This document shows positions 34,736-44,778 of a stretch of 64,000 nt of DNA, one piece after another; position 1 is the stretch's first letter; each line of letters starts with the position of its first letter. The stretch is taken from NCBI GenBank assembly GCA_933228675.1, contig OW121743.1:52125215-52189214 (forward strand). Reading direction: 5' to 3'. This stretch comes from Stomorhina lunata (lineage: Eukaryota; Arthropoda; Insecta; Diptera; Rhiniidae). A model generated the notes under the pieces. The model saw only the letters and a list, made by a program, of their open reading frames with translations, was not told where the DNA came from and searched no databases. A program made the position numbers and the translations under genes.

Positions 34736-35054
34736 CTCAGGGCCCAAATTACCGCATTCGATATCGATCGAAATCTTAGATATTTTCAAAACATTTGTAT
34801 AGCATACAAATCAAAATTATTTAAAAGATGCACAGTTTACTATATTTTATTAAAGTTATATGCCAAAAGGTGAACAATAGTAAAAGAGTTTTAATTGAGC
34901 AATATATTTTTTTGAAAACGAATCAAAATGGATACCAAATTTCAATAAACTTTTTGCATCGAAGTAATTTTGAACATCCCTAAAGTATACTTCACAATAT
35001 TCGCTTAAAACTCTAAGTTTTCGATCGATATCGAATGCCGTAATTTGGCCCCAG
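34736..35054. mobile_element. CATTCGATATCGATCG-type MITE, uninterrupted copy
   Basis: About 319 bp. The inverted ends read GGCCCAAATTACCGCATTCG and CTGGGGCCAAATTACGGCAT (right end, complement). There is no coding capacity. It provides the empty-site reference for the nested insertion at 7382. Confidence 0.8.
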
Positions 35055-35368
35055 GTCGTAAGTAACTTATTTCTATAATAAAATGTATTTCAATTGCAGC
35101 ATTTCCGTTTTGTGGTGGAAAATAGGACTAATATTACTTAAAAGGCGCAGCTATGGGCACTTACATTTGGCTCCATCTTTAGGGCCAACATCTTTTCTAC
35201 ATATCACTAAAAAGATCATATCGGTATCTTAAATAGCAAAAAAGTTATTAAAAAATATATAAAGTAAATATTTTATCATCAGCTAATTTTAGTTGCGCCT
35301 AAAGCCATGCTGTAGTTTTTCTACTCATTACACGCAGTTTCAATGTGTGTGTGTGTAAGTGTTTGCTA

Positions 35369-36181
35369 CCCAGTAAGAAAAAAGGTTTATTCTCAAATTG
35401 AGGATGATTTGAAAATAAATCTTTTTTCAAAGGTCAAACGTTTGATACTGATTTGAGAATAATAGCGTTCTCAACAAAAAGGGAACTTTATTCTCAAATT
35501 GAGAAATATCTTTATTCTCAAATCATTATCAAACCTCATTCTCAAATGTTTTTCAAATGTGGATATCATCTACATGTGGAACATAAATAAAATGGCGTTG
35601 TATTTTTGAGTTTGTTTATTTTGTTTTTGAAAACGGTGCAGGTACATTATATTTGAATTCTTTTGCTTAAAATATATTTTTTTTATTGTTAGGTAAAAAA
35701 AAATTTAAGAAACAAAGAAAATTTACTTATGCCTATGAATATTATTGAATTTTTAATCTTGACACTTTTTTTATGGTCAGACACGGATCAATTTTAAAAA
35801 ATCCGAAAGAAATAACGAATTTCTTTGAAATGCAATGCCATTCCATTTAAATACATATCTTAAACATTAATTTTTTAACATAAATTATTTTTTTTAATGT
35901 TTGAAAAAAATTTGAAATAAGGTTTGATGTCAAATTTATATAACACCATTTTTCAAATAATTCTCAAATCATCTTAGGGTTTGATAATGATTTGAGAATA
36001 ACCTTTATTCTCAATTTGAGAAACTATCATTTTTCAAACGTTTATTCTCAAATGAAACCTCATTTGAAAATGAATGTGGAACTCAAACATCCGTTCAGGT
36101 TTGAAAAAAGTTTGAAAAAAACGTTTAATATCAAATGTAAAAGTTATCATATTTCAAACGTTTGGCACTGTTCTTACTGGG
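35369..36181. mobile_element. 813-bp inverted-repeat element, TIR CCCAGTAAGAA, TSD TA
   Basis: CCCAGTAAGAA at the left and its exact complement at the right are bounded by TA on both sides (35367-35368, 36182-36183), fitting Tc1/mariner-type target choice. Both subterminal regions carry many direct and inverted TTTGAGAATAA/TTATTCTCAAA motifs. There is no transposase frame. Confidence 0.75.
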
Positions 36182-36229
36182 TAACAACATTTTTTCATGA
36201 AATCTGTTAAATTTTTGTTTGAAATTCAT

Positions 36230-36510
36230 TTTTGTCCTATATCTCCTAAAGTACTGGCCAAAAATAGCTTCTAAATCCGAAAACGTTAACGAAATTTATC
36301 TATGATGAAGTCTTCCTAGATATTTTAAACAATTTTCAGGCAAATCAGATGAATATTAATATATAATTAAAAAAAGACTGAAAACCACTAGTTCATATTT
36401 TTATCACCTTCTGAATCCGAAAATTATAACCAAATTTATCTATGAAGAAGTCTTTCGAGATATTTAAACAATTTTTGGGCAAATCTGCTCAATTTTAATA
36501 TTAAATTGTT
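36230..36510. repeat. Two-copy diverged tandem duplication
   Basis: AAATCCGAAAACGTTAACGA..TTATCTATGATGAAGTCTT recurs about 140 bp later with changes. Confidence 0.55.
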
Positions 36511-36739
36511 TTCAAAAGTTTACAAATTTCGGTCCAAATTTGGATCAGAGCAGATGAGACCAAATCTTGACATTATTAAAGGTGCTGAATGCAAATCCGG
36601 GTTTTGTTTTTCAAAATTAGTTCTAGTTTGTAAGTTTGCGCATGTTGGCAGCACTGCGTTATCATAATGACAGTCAGCTGTTGGGGTCGCTAAAAGCTCA
36701 CCAATCTCAGCTTGGTCGTCTGCCATTCAACACAACTTT

Positions 36740-36820
36740 CACTCAAACAATTTTTTTAATATTGCGGAACTCAACGTTTTTAAGTTCCGCAATATCAAAA
36801 AATAATTCGGTTGAATGAAA
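36740..36820. repeat. Palindrome at the 5' junction of the RTE copy
   Basis: ATATTGCGGAACT and its exact complement surround a 10-nt loop, extended by imperfect pairing of CATTCAAC..CTTTCA with the right side. Confidence 0.7.
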
Positions 36821-36829
36821 GTTTGGTCG

Positions 36830-37650
36830 ACTCGAGGACTTGGAATACGCCCGTGACGTATGTTTTCTAAGCCAAAGACCAGCTCACCTTCAAGAAAACA
36901 CTAGCGCTATTACTGTTGAATCTCGGACAGCTGGGCTGGAAATCAATATTTCCAAGACAAAGATTATGCCTGGAGGCTATGGCGCAAACCCGTCGCCACA
37001 CATCAATGTGGATAACGAGGGTATTGGATGTGTAGGTACCTTTAATTATCTTGGTAGTTTGGTATCTACAAAAGGTGGCGCCGATGAGGATATTGAATCG
37101 CGTATTAATAAGGCAAAATCTGCATTCGGCATTCTCCGAACTATATGGAAATCTCGGCAAATATCAACAACAACTAAGTTACGAATATATAACTCGAATG
37201 TCAAGTCCATCTTGTTTTACGGCTGCGAAACTTGGAAACGCACAAATGCCATCGATAAGCGCCTACAAACCTTTGCAAACAAATGCTTACGGCAAATCCT
37301 TAATATATGGTGGCCAAATCGCATAAGAAATGAAGATCTACTAAACGCTACAAACCAAATCCCTTCTTCTATAGAGGTATGTCAACGGAAATGGCGATGG
37401 ATAGGCCACACACTTCGAAGGCCAAATACCAACATTGCTCGACAAGCGATTCGTTGGAATTCACGAGGAAGCGGCCGTCGTGTTGGTGCACCTGCTTGAA
37501 CGTGGAGAAGTTCAATTGATGCGGAGTTACAAGCAGCAAACTATTCATGGAATGATGTATGCCTAACATCTCGCAATAGAGTTCGATATAAGAGGATGGT
37601 TGAGGCCCTATGCTCCACTGGGAGTCAAGGGTAACAGAAGAACGCCGTTT
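36830..37650 (+). pseudogene. RTE-like LINE, C-terminal part and 3' tail
   Basis: Begins at the RT catalytic motif, which reads YARD instead of YADD. It continues [40 protein letters not shown], and RKWRWIGHTLRRPNTNIARQ, the typical RTE C-terminus. The frame is open for 219 codons to a TGA at 37497-37499, then resumes TWRSSIDAELQAANYSWNDV to [10 protein letters not shown]. The tail at 37595-37640 is the one found as tiny insertions elsewhere. Confidence 0.85.
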
Positions 37651-39040
37651 AGTTGTATCATTTCAAGATGTTGTTCGCAACTTTCTCCGTAACCAGAAAT
37701 CACCGGATTTCAAGCATATAATCGACAGTTTGTTGAAAAATTTTTGAAAGATTCGAGCTTGAACGCTTCTCAAAATACATTTTCTACATTCATTCTCGAT
37801 TTTTTCCTGAAAACTTGGGTGATACAAGCGTTGAGGAGAGTGACTATAGCAAGATTTGGCTAAAATCGAAAAATGATACTAAGGAATTTGGGACGAGGCC
37901 ATGGTAAGCGACTACCGTTGGAATACATGATGCAGATCCTAAACAGTACAAGCGACTAAGTTCGACTGATCTTTATTTCTAATTTAAAACTTTTTAATGC
38001 ATAGAATGGAGACTAATTGTCAAAATTCTTAAAAAAGTGTTAAGTTAATGTCACGAAAACTATAACCAATATCAACGGAGTGAAAATTCGGATTCAGCGC
38101 CTCAAATAATCTTAAAACCGGCTTTTGGTTGCTTAGAATAAAAACCGTTTTTTTTGATGCATTTGTAATACGTAAGTGCTGGCCAAAAAATTGTCTAAGG
38201 AGCATTGTTATGACAAGTTGACCTTAGTTCAAACTAATTTAAACGGGACTATCTACTACATAAAAAAGATAAATAATGTCTAGAAAAACACACTATCCAA
38301 TCTCTAGAAAAATTTTAATTTGCGAAGTAAAAGGTGCGATGCTAGTCCACCTTTTACAATATAACACAAACAAGATGCAAAGTGGAACCCTTAATAGTGG
38401 GTTGGTATGTAAAGGTCAATTTCTGCTGGAACAGGACCGCCAATATTAAAAACTGTATTCGTAAGTATGTTAAATTTGGACCCATCTCTAGAAAAATTTT
38501 AATTTGATCGAGCGCTGTGCGAAGTAAAAGGTGGACTAGCATCGTACAATATAACACAAACAAGACGCAAAGCGGGAGGGACCCTTAATAGTGGGCTGGT
38601 ATGTAAGGACTAATTTCTGCTGGAACAAGACCGCCAAAAGAATTTTTCGTTAGTATGTTAAAATTCGACCCAGTGTATGAAACATCTCTAAACATTGAAT
38701 TATATTAGTGGTGCCCATTAACACATAAGCATATTTGCGATTGTAGTAGTGGTAGTAGCAAAAGAGAATAAAATTTAGCTCAAGTGTTTTATAAAGAGCG
38801 ATTTTTTTGAGTTTGTAAAAAGCTTAATCGAAGACTAAAATCAACATTTGACTCTGTTCTTGGCTGGAGTCCTGTCTTGCGGCTTCGTCATCAATTTATT
38901 TAGGTTAGGCAGGCAGCCGATAGTAAGTCAGCTTCACTTGGATCCTAAAAACGGTCCCTTTGTAGTACCCGCAAGGGATATACTGGAAAAAGAAAAACAC
39001 GACAGTCATTTGATCCAGACCATCGATGAGAGGCTTATTC
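37651..39040. repeat. Intergenic stretch with a 185-bp tandem duplication
   Basis: 38302-38482 recurs at 38486-38673 (TCTCTAGAAAAATTTTAATT, ATATAACACAAACAAGA, CTTAATAGTGGG). Otherwise no feature. Confidence 0.6.
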
Positions 39041-39169
39041 AAGCCAGCCTGTAGCCTTGATAAATTAGTCTATTTTGCGAATGTCTATATTCGCTAGATC
39101 AGATAAATCATGCACAAAAGTCGCGCCCAGATTAAGAGCCCTCAAATTTAAAAAAGTGCGGCAATGGAA

Positions 39170-40540
39170 GAAAATATGATATTGTGACAACTGTCATAAA
39201 GTTGAAGGTTAAGTCTTCTGGCATGCAACCCAAAAACGCAATGCCATGTTAAGGTTGAGATTAAGTAGCACTTAAGCACTTTGAACGTTTGTTGTTATAA
39301 GAGGGCCATGTTTGCCTGGAGATTGAACAAGTGGTTTCGGTATACCAAGTGTTCTAGGCTGACTCATAAAGAGATTGCCTAATTATTAATTTACAGGCGG
39401 ATAGCGGTAAGCCCGTAAGTTAGTCGATGTTTTCCTGACTAAGGAGATCACCGGACTTAGCAGCAAGTTTGTCCGTAGTGGAGTAACCAGGTATGTTGTT
39501 ATGCCCCATGAAGAGATTGCCTTATTATTGATTTACATACGGATAGTGGTAAGTCTATGAATTGATCGATGTTTTCCTGACTAAGAAGAGCACCGGATTT
39601 GGTTAGTTTGTCCGTAGTGGAGTTACCAGGTATGTTGTTATGGAGAAGTCTAATGTTACAATGTCTCGTTATCCCGTTAAGAGGACCTTAGATAGGGATT
39701 TTATGGCAGCCTGACTGTCTATACATAAACGAATATCTCTGTCGTATATTCTGTGGTACCTTATCCAATAAACTGCTTTGCAAATGGCCGATATCTCAAC
39801 TTGAAAAAACTACTTAGATTAGGAAGCCTTACACAAATATCATTCCCTAATAGCAGGATGAAAAAGCTCCTTCATACCCTTCTTTGACTTAGATCGATCG
39901 GTGTATACCTTCAAACATCCGTCATCAATGAATGAGGGATCTTCAGAGATAGTCACGATAAAGGATTTGTTTAAAAAGTAGTCAATGTATTGAGGGATTT
40001 TAGTAATTTTATCCAGAATACTGGAGTGTCCAATTTATGAGTGTTTTTAGATAGTGCTAAGTCAGACAGCCGAGTTAAGAGCAATTTGTTGTGCCTTCGA
40101 TGTCGCAATGGCCGGGAACCTAACGCAGTTTGATCTTATACTTGATCTATAAGTTATTAAACGTGATAATATGTTTTTGCAGGTCTTTAGGAGCAGCCTT
40201 ACTTTCGACATAGGTGGTTACCACACCGTTTTCAGTTATATTATTAGGAATTAGCCCGGTGGCTTTCCATACAGCCTGGATCTCCTGAAGTTTTGATCTT
40301 GAATCTTAAATCAATCTGTGAAGATTGCTTTGAAAACTCGATGTACGACCCTTCCATTCCTATTATTCATGAAAAGAGTTACGATCTCCAGTAACGAGCT
40401 AAACAATAACTCTATAACTAAGTTATCATTCAGCTGCGAACCTGACATGAAGCCATGAAGACTTGTTAGGCTAAGTAGACTACTGAGTTCTGAAGGGTGT
40501 ATCTAAGTATACCTGACTCATTCCCTCTCAACAGACTTTT
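39170..40540 (-). pseudogene. RNase H-bearing LINE fragment (I/LOA-like)
   Basis: The minus strand shows the RNase H motifs in order: VYTDRSK (first Asp), QVEISAICKAVYWI (Glu), IRLCIDSQAAIKSL (second Asp) and HNNIPGYSTTDKLA. Stops and frameshifts are frequent. Its last part is tandemly duplicated (39345-39505 and 39507-39640). A second copy lies in the stx intron. Confidence 0.75.
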
Positions 40541-41179
40541 TTATGAAAACAGATAAGAAAAGCATAAAAATATTAACTTCTTCCAAAACGCGAAATAGCT
40601 TTTGAAGCTTTCGGTAAGAGTCAAAACAAAATTTTGTCGAAATCTGAAAGTATCATTAAAAATTTAATAAAATAGTAAAACATTTTTAAATACTTCATAA
40701 TTATTATAAATTTCTAAAAAGTAATCAAAAACTAAAAATTCTAACAAAAAAAAAAAAAACTAAAAATTTCAAAAAGAAAGAAAAAAAATCAAATTTTTTT
40801 TTTGCATACAATTAAACAAATTTTATTCATTTTCACATAAAAATTTTTAAATTAAAATAAGATAATAATAATAAAAAAAAATTAAAAATATGTATTTAAT
40901 AAAAACTAATTAAATTAAGTTAAAATATATTAAAGTGGGTTTTGTTTTTAAGGTTTTTTATTTAATTTTAAATTAAAGAAGACATTTATAGTTTTTAATA
41001 AAACCAAAAAGGCAAAGAAGTGTTCAAAAATTTGTTAATAAATGTTTTTTCTAAAAGTTAAGTTAAAAAAAAATGAATGCAATAATAAAAAATAATAAAG
41101 AGAAAATTTTAAAATGTTTAAGTAACTTCAAAAGAAGATAAAGGAAGATTATGTTAAGAAAAGTGGACGATTAATTGAG

Positions 41180-41465
41180 TTTTCTATGAAAAAGTTGGTG
41201 ATTTTTTATAGAAAGCTCAAGCAGTCTTCAAGTTTTCTATAGAAAATTTATGCTTTATCAAAGTTTTTTTTTAGAAAACTTAAACTTTCGTCAAGTTTTC
41301 TATAAAAAATTTGAAACTGTCCTCAAGTTTTCCATAGAAAACTCAAACTGTCGTCAAGTTTTCTATAGAAAAATCAAACTCTCGTCAACTTTTCTATAGA
41401 AAACTCAAGCTATCTTTAACTATTCTATAGAAAACTCAAGCTAACGCCAACTTTTCTGTCGAGTT
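41180..41465. repeat. 31-bp minisatellite with TTTTCTATAGAAAA core
   Basis: About eight units of AAGTTTTCTATAGAAAACTC plus about 11 variable bases. The core palindrome is the same as in the 30-bp satellite at 2328-5460, but the spacer is different. Confidence 0.85.
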
Positions 41466-41694
41466 GTTGCAAAAATTTAATTCATACTTTTTGTAAAGAA
41501 ATAAATTTTATTGCTTTGAATTTGAATAGGAAAATAGAAGGGAAATTCCTGTATAACTTTTCAACTCAGCCAGCAGAGTTGGAAATTTTTTAGTTTTGAA
41601 AAATTGTTAATAAATTTGAACTTATTCACTAAAATATTTTAAATATGTATTAAAAAGGGCAAAATAGGAAGTTTTTAAACTTTAAGATTAATTA

Positions 41695-43110
41695 CACTGT
41701 GCTCGATTTTGAAAACTTTTTTTTAGCGACAAAAGGGAGACCTTGTGGTTAAAAATAAATCGAGTATGCTGATTTCAATGTTGCTAACCGTTTTTTTTAG
41801 GTTAGCTCAAGTTTTCGAGATTTAGTGTTGTAAAAAAATTTAGAAGGTTGGGCAATAAATATTCGCGTAACTTGAAAACTATTTATTTTCATAAACTAAT
41901 TAAAAAAACTGAAATTCGGCAACAAAATTATCTTTCAGGAACACTAGTTACTTTTTTAAAGTTGTGTGGAAATAAATTTTTTTGTTTGCAAAAAAAAATA
42001 TTTTTTTTTGAAAAATCACAAGAATTTTCACTTTTTGGGAAACAGGAAAATTTATTTCCAAAAATGATAAGTATTTCTAAAAGATAATTGTGTTACCGAA
42101 TTTCGGTTTTTTTACTTAGTTGAAGAAAATAAATAATTTTCGAGTTACGTGATTATTTATTCCGTAACCTTCTCCATTTTTGTATAATGTTATATCTCGA
42201 AAATTAGAGATAACCTAAAAAAGGGTGACCTTGTGGGTAACTATAAATCGAGTACGCTGAATTCAATGGTGTTAGCCATTTTTTTTAGGTTAGCTAAGTT
42301 TTCGAGATATAGTGTTATAAAAAAAATTTAGGAGGTTGGGCAATAAATATTCGCGTAACATGAAAACTGTTTATTTTCTTGAACTAAGTAAAACAATTGA
42401 AATTCGGCAACAATATTATCTTTCAGGAACACTGGTTACTTTTTTAATCCTAGTTACTTTTTTAATTTCTTTGTTTGCAAAAAAAAAAAAAAAATTAAAA
42501 TCAAAAAAATTTTCATTTTCAAAAAAATTTTTTTGCAAACAGGAAAATTTATTTCAAAAATGATTAGTGTTTCTAAAAGATAATTGCGTTACCGAATTTC
42601 GGTTTTTTACTTAGTTCAAGAAAATATATAATTTTTAAGCGTTATTTAAGAAATGGAAAAGGTTGGGCAATAAATATTCGTGTAACTTGAAAACTGTTTA
42701 TTTTCATGAACTAATTAAAAAAAACTGAAATTCGGCAACAAAATTAACTTTCAGGAACACTTATTATTTTTTTAATACAATGGTTTTGGAAATAAATTTT
42801 TTTGTTGGCAAATTTTTTTTCTTAAATCACAAAAATTTTTATTTTCGAAAATATTTATTTCCAAAATGACTGCTCAGATAGAAAAAATAACTAGTGTTTC
42901 TGAAAGATAATTGCGTTACCGAATTTCGGTTTTTTGACTTAGTTCAAGAAAATAAATAATTTTCGAGTTACGCGTAGATTTATTGCATAACCTCCTCCAT
43001 TTTTTAAATAACGCTATATCTCGAAAACTAGAGCTAACCTCAAAAAATGGTTAGCAACACTGAATTCAGCGTACTCTCCCTTTTCTCGTTTTTGTTTAAC
43101 TAGCACAGTG
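41695..43110. mobile_element. 1.4-kb element of palindromic modules, TIR CACTGTGCT, TSD TTA
   Basis: The termini CACTGTGCTCG and its near-complement TAGCACAGTG are flanked by TTA on both sides. The interior has about three copies of a hairpin module whose left arm reads GAAATTCGGCAACAA..ATTATCTTTCAGGAACAC and whose right arm is its complement (first two copies 488 bp apart). Open frames starting TTG at 41848 and 42336 lie in the repeated arm and are not genes. Confidence 0.7.
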
Positions 43111-43980
43111 TTATTAAAAATGTTTATATAAGTAGTTTTAGAAAACAAGAAAACTCTTAAAGATTAAAGCCAACAAAGAAAATTCATTTAGTTTATTTTT
43201 AAAGATTAAGAAACTTAGCAAATTTTTCTATAAATTAAAGAAAAATTTAAAAAAAATAACTCCTTTAAATTTGTTTATAATAAATGGGGCATAAAAATCC
43301 TTAGTACAATTAACAAATTCAATTAACAATAAAAAAAATTGTCCTGTTTTTTTTTAGTAAATAAGAAAAAAAACTTAAACGTAAATTAAATTTCAAAAAG
43401 TTTTGTTTGTTTTTTACAATTAATAATAATAATAAAAATATTAATAAGTTTTTTAAAAAGTAGTAGTAGTTGTTGTTTTTGTTGTAGTGTTGGTGGTAAT
43501 GTGAGAGAAGAGTGTTGTATTTTTTTCTAATAACTAATAAATGCTACATTAAACAAAATAAATTTTAATTAAAACAAAATTAAAAGAATTGCAATTAGCG
43601 AAGATATAAAATTTCTATGATAATTTGACTTGTCTTAACAAAATTTTTAAATAGAAACTAGTGTTCAGTTATTTAAGAAAAAAATCTAGCATACTTTAAG
43701 GAGGTTTGATAAAAGTATTTAAATCACCCCCTAAAATATGCCATACATGCTGCCGCATTTTATTAACAAATGAGGCTGTAAGACACCAGTTTTTTATGTT
43801 AAAAGGTTATAATAAATCATTCTCTTATAACCCAAAAAAAACGCCAATGTTGTCTATGGTTCCATATTTAGTCTCCTTATAAAACTAATATGATAATTTT
43901 TGAATAAAAATTTTTGTTTGCTAAACAATTTCGTTCAGTTTTCTAGCCGTTTGTGTACTAAAACTAAACCTTAAGCCAGC
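43111..43980. other. AT-rich DNA after stx, probably including its 3' UTR
   Basis: No coding frame or repeat of note apart from an AGT/TGT-rich patch near 43460-43500. Confidence 0.4.
43759..43764 (-). promoter_or_regulatory. stx: Candidate poly(A) signal of stx
   Basis: An AATAAA hexamer on the minus strand about 220 bp after the stx stop. In such AT-rich DNA the hexamer is common by chance, so this is only a candidate. Confidence 0.25.
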
Positions 43981-44778
43981 TTAAGCAGCTGTATCGACTT
44001 CTTCCACCAAATGATTGGGTGAAACTTCACTGGGTGTTGTGGTAGCCGTGGCCACACTAATGGGTGTAGCCATATTGCTGCTATTCGCCGCTGTTAAAGT
44101 CGCTGCTGTATTATCTGTCACACCACTAGCTGCTGCCGTGGTTGTAGTGCCCACAACACGTGCCCCATAAGGAGCTCCCTTTAATTTGCGTGCCTCACGC
44201 TTTTGTTTGCGCTGCTGCATTACCAAACGCAATTGATCCAATTTTGATTTTGTCTTAATATTATCCATTTCGTTGGCGCACTTCTGGCAGGTGTAGTCAC
44301 GTTCACGTTCTCCCGTCTCCGAGTGTATGCGATAGCGACACTGACACACCTTACGTTCGTCCACCATTTGATGGTGATGGTGGTGATGATGGTGTGAAGA
44401 GCCATGATGATGATGATTATGACCATTTGACGAGGCTGAGGAGCTGCTACTAACCGAGTGTTGTTGTTGCTGTTGTGTTAAAGCGTTATTTCCACTGGCT
44501 CCTGTTGTTTGTGTGTTATCCGCTTGACAGCAGGCATAGGTTTTAGATGATTGTGATTTACTGCTGACATAATGGCCATTACATTCACCATAGGCGCATA
44601 CTGGCGACGAAGAGGCTGATGTTGAAGAGGATGACGAGGAGGAGGTGGAGCTGTGGCTGTGATTTGTAGAGCCAGCGACATTTGTTGTTGAGGCAGATTG
44701 TAAATTGACTGTTGACGAGTTGTGAGTTTTAATACATTTGACACAGGGATGGGAAGATTGATGATGTTTTGAGGAAAG
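43981..44778 (-). CDS. stx: stx C-terminal exon
   Basis: The acceptor TTTCTTTCTAG (minus strand) precedes 44778. The frame continues [20 protein letters not shown] and stays open to TAA at 43981-43983. It holds several Cys pairs ([34 protein letters not shown]), a Gln run, His runs, and the basic helix [20 protein letters not shown]. The helix aligns with VERLQLLLQQKRLRRKARRD of vertebrate midnolin. The Cys pairs could bind zinc; that is inference. Confidence 0.92.
   Translation of the reverse strand, partial: LSSKHHQSSHPCVKCIKTHNSSTVNLQSASTTNVAGSTNHSHSSTSSSSSSSTSASSSPVCAYGECNGHYVSSKSQSSKTYACCQADNTQTTGASGNNALTQQQQQHSVSSSSSASSNGHNHHHHGSSHHHHHHHHQMVDERKVCQCRYRIHSETGERERDYTCQKCANEMDNIKTKSKLDQLRLVMQQRKQKREARKLKGAPYGARVVGTTTTAAASGVTDNTAATLTAANSSNMATPISVATATTTPSEVSPNHLVEEVDTAA

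Noticed and set aside
36840..37499. 219-codon frame as a host gene
   Set aside because: The sequence is the C-terminal part of an RTE-like reverse transcriptase with a mutated catalytic motif.
38848..39054. 68-codon frame near a LINE fragment
   Set aside because: Short, next to decayed LINE sequence, with no recognisable motif.
41848..42563. Two similar frames (GNKYSRN..KT..) about 490 bp apart
   Set aside because: Both start at TTG and lie in the repeated arm of a palindromic module. The third module does not keep the frame as a comparable reading frame, so similarity comes from the DNA repeat.
44478..44744. 88-codon minus-strand frame
   Set aside because: It overlaps the stx C-terminal exon in another frame; the exon frame is supported by the splice phase and the midnolin helix.
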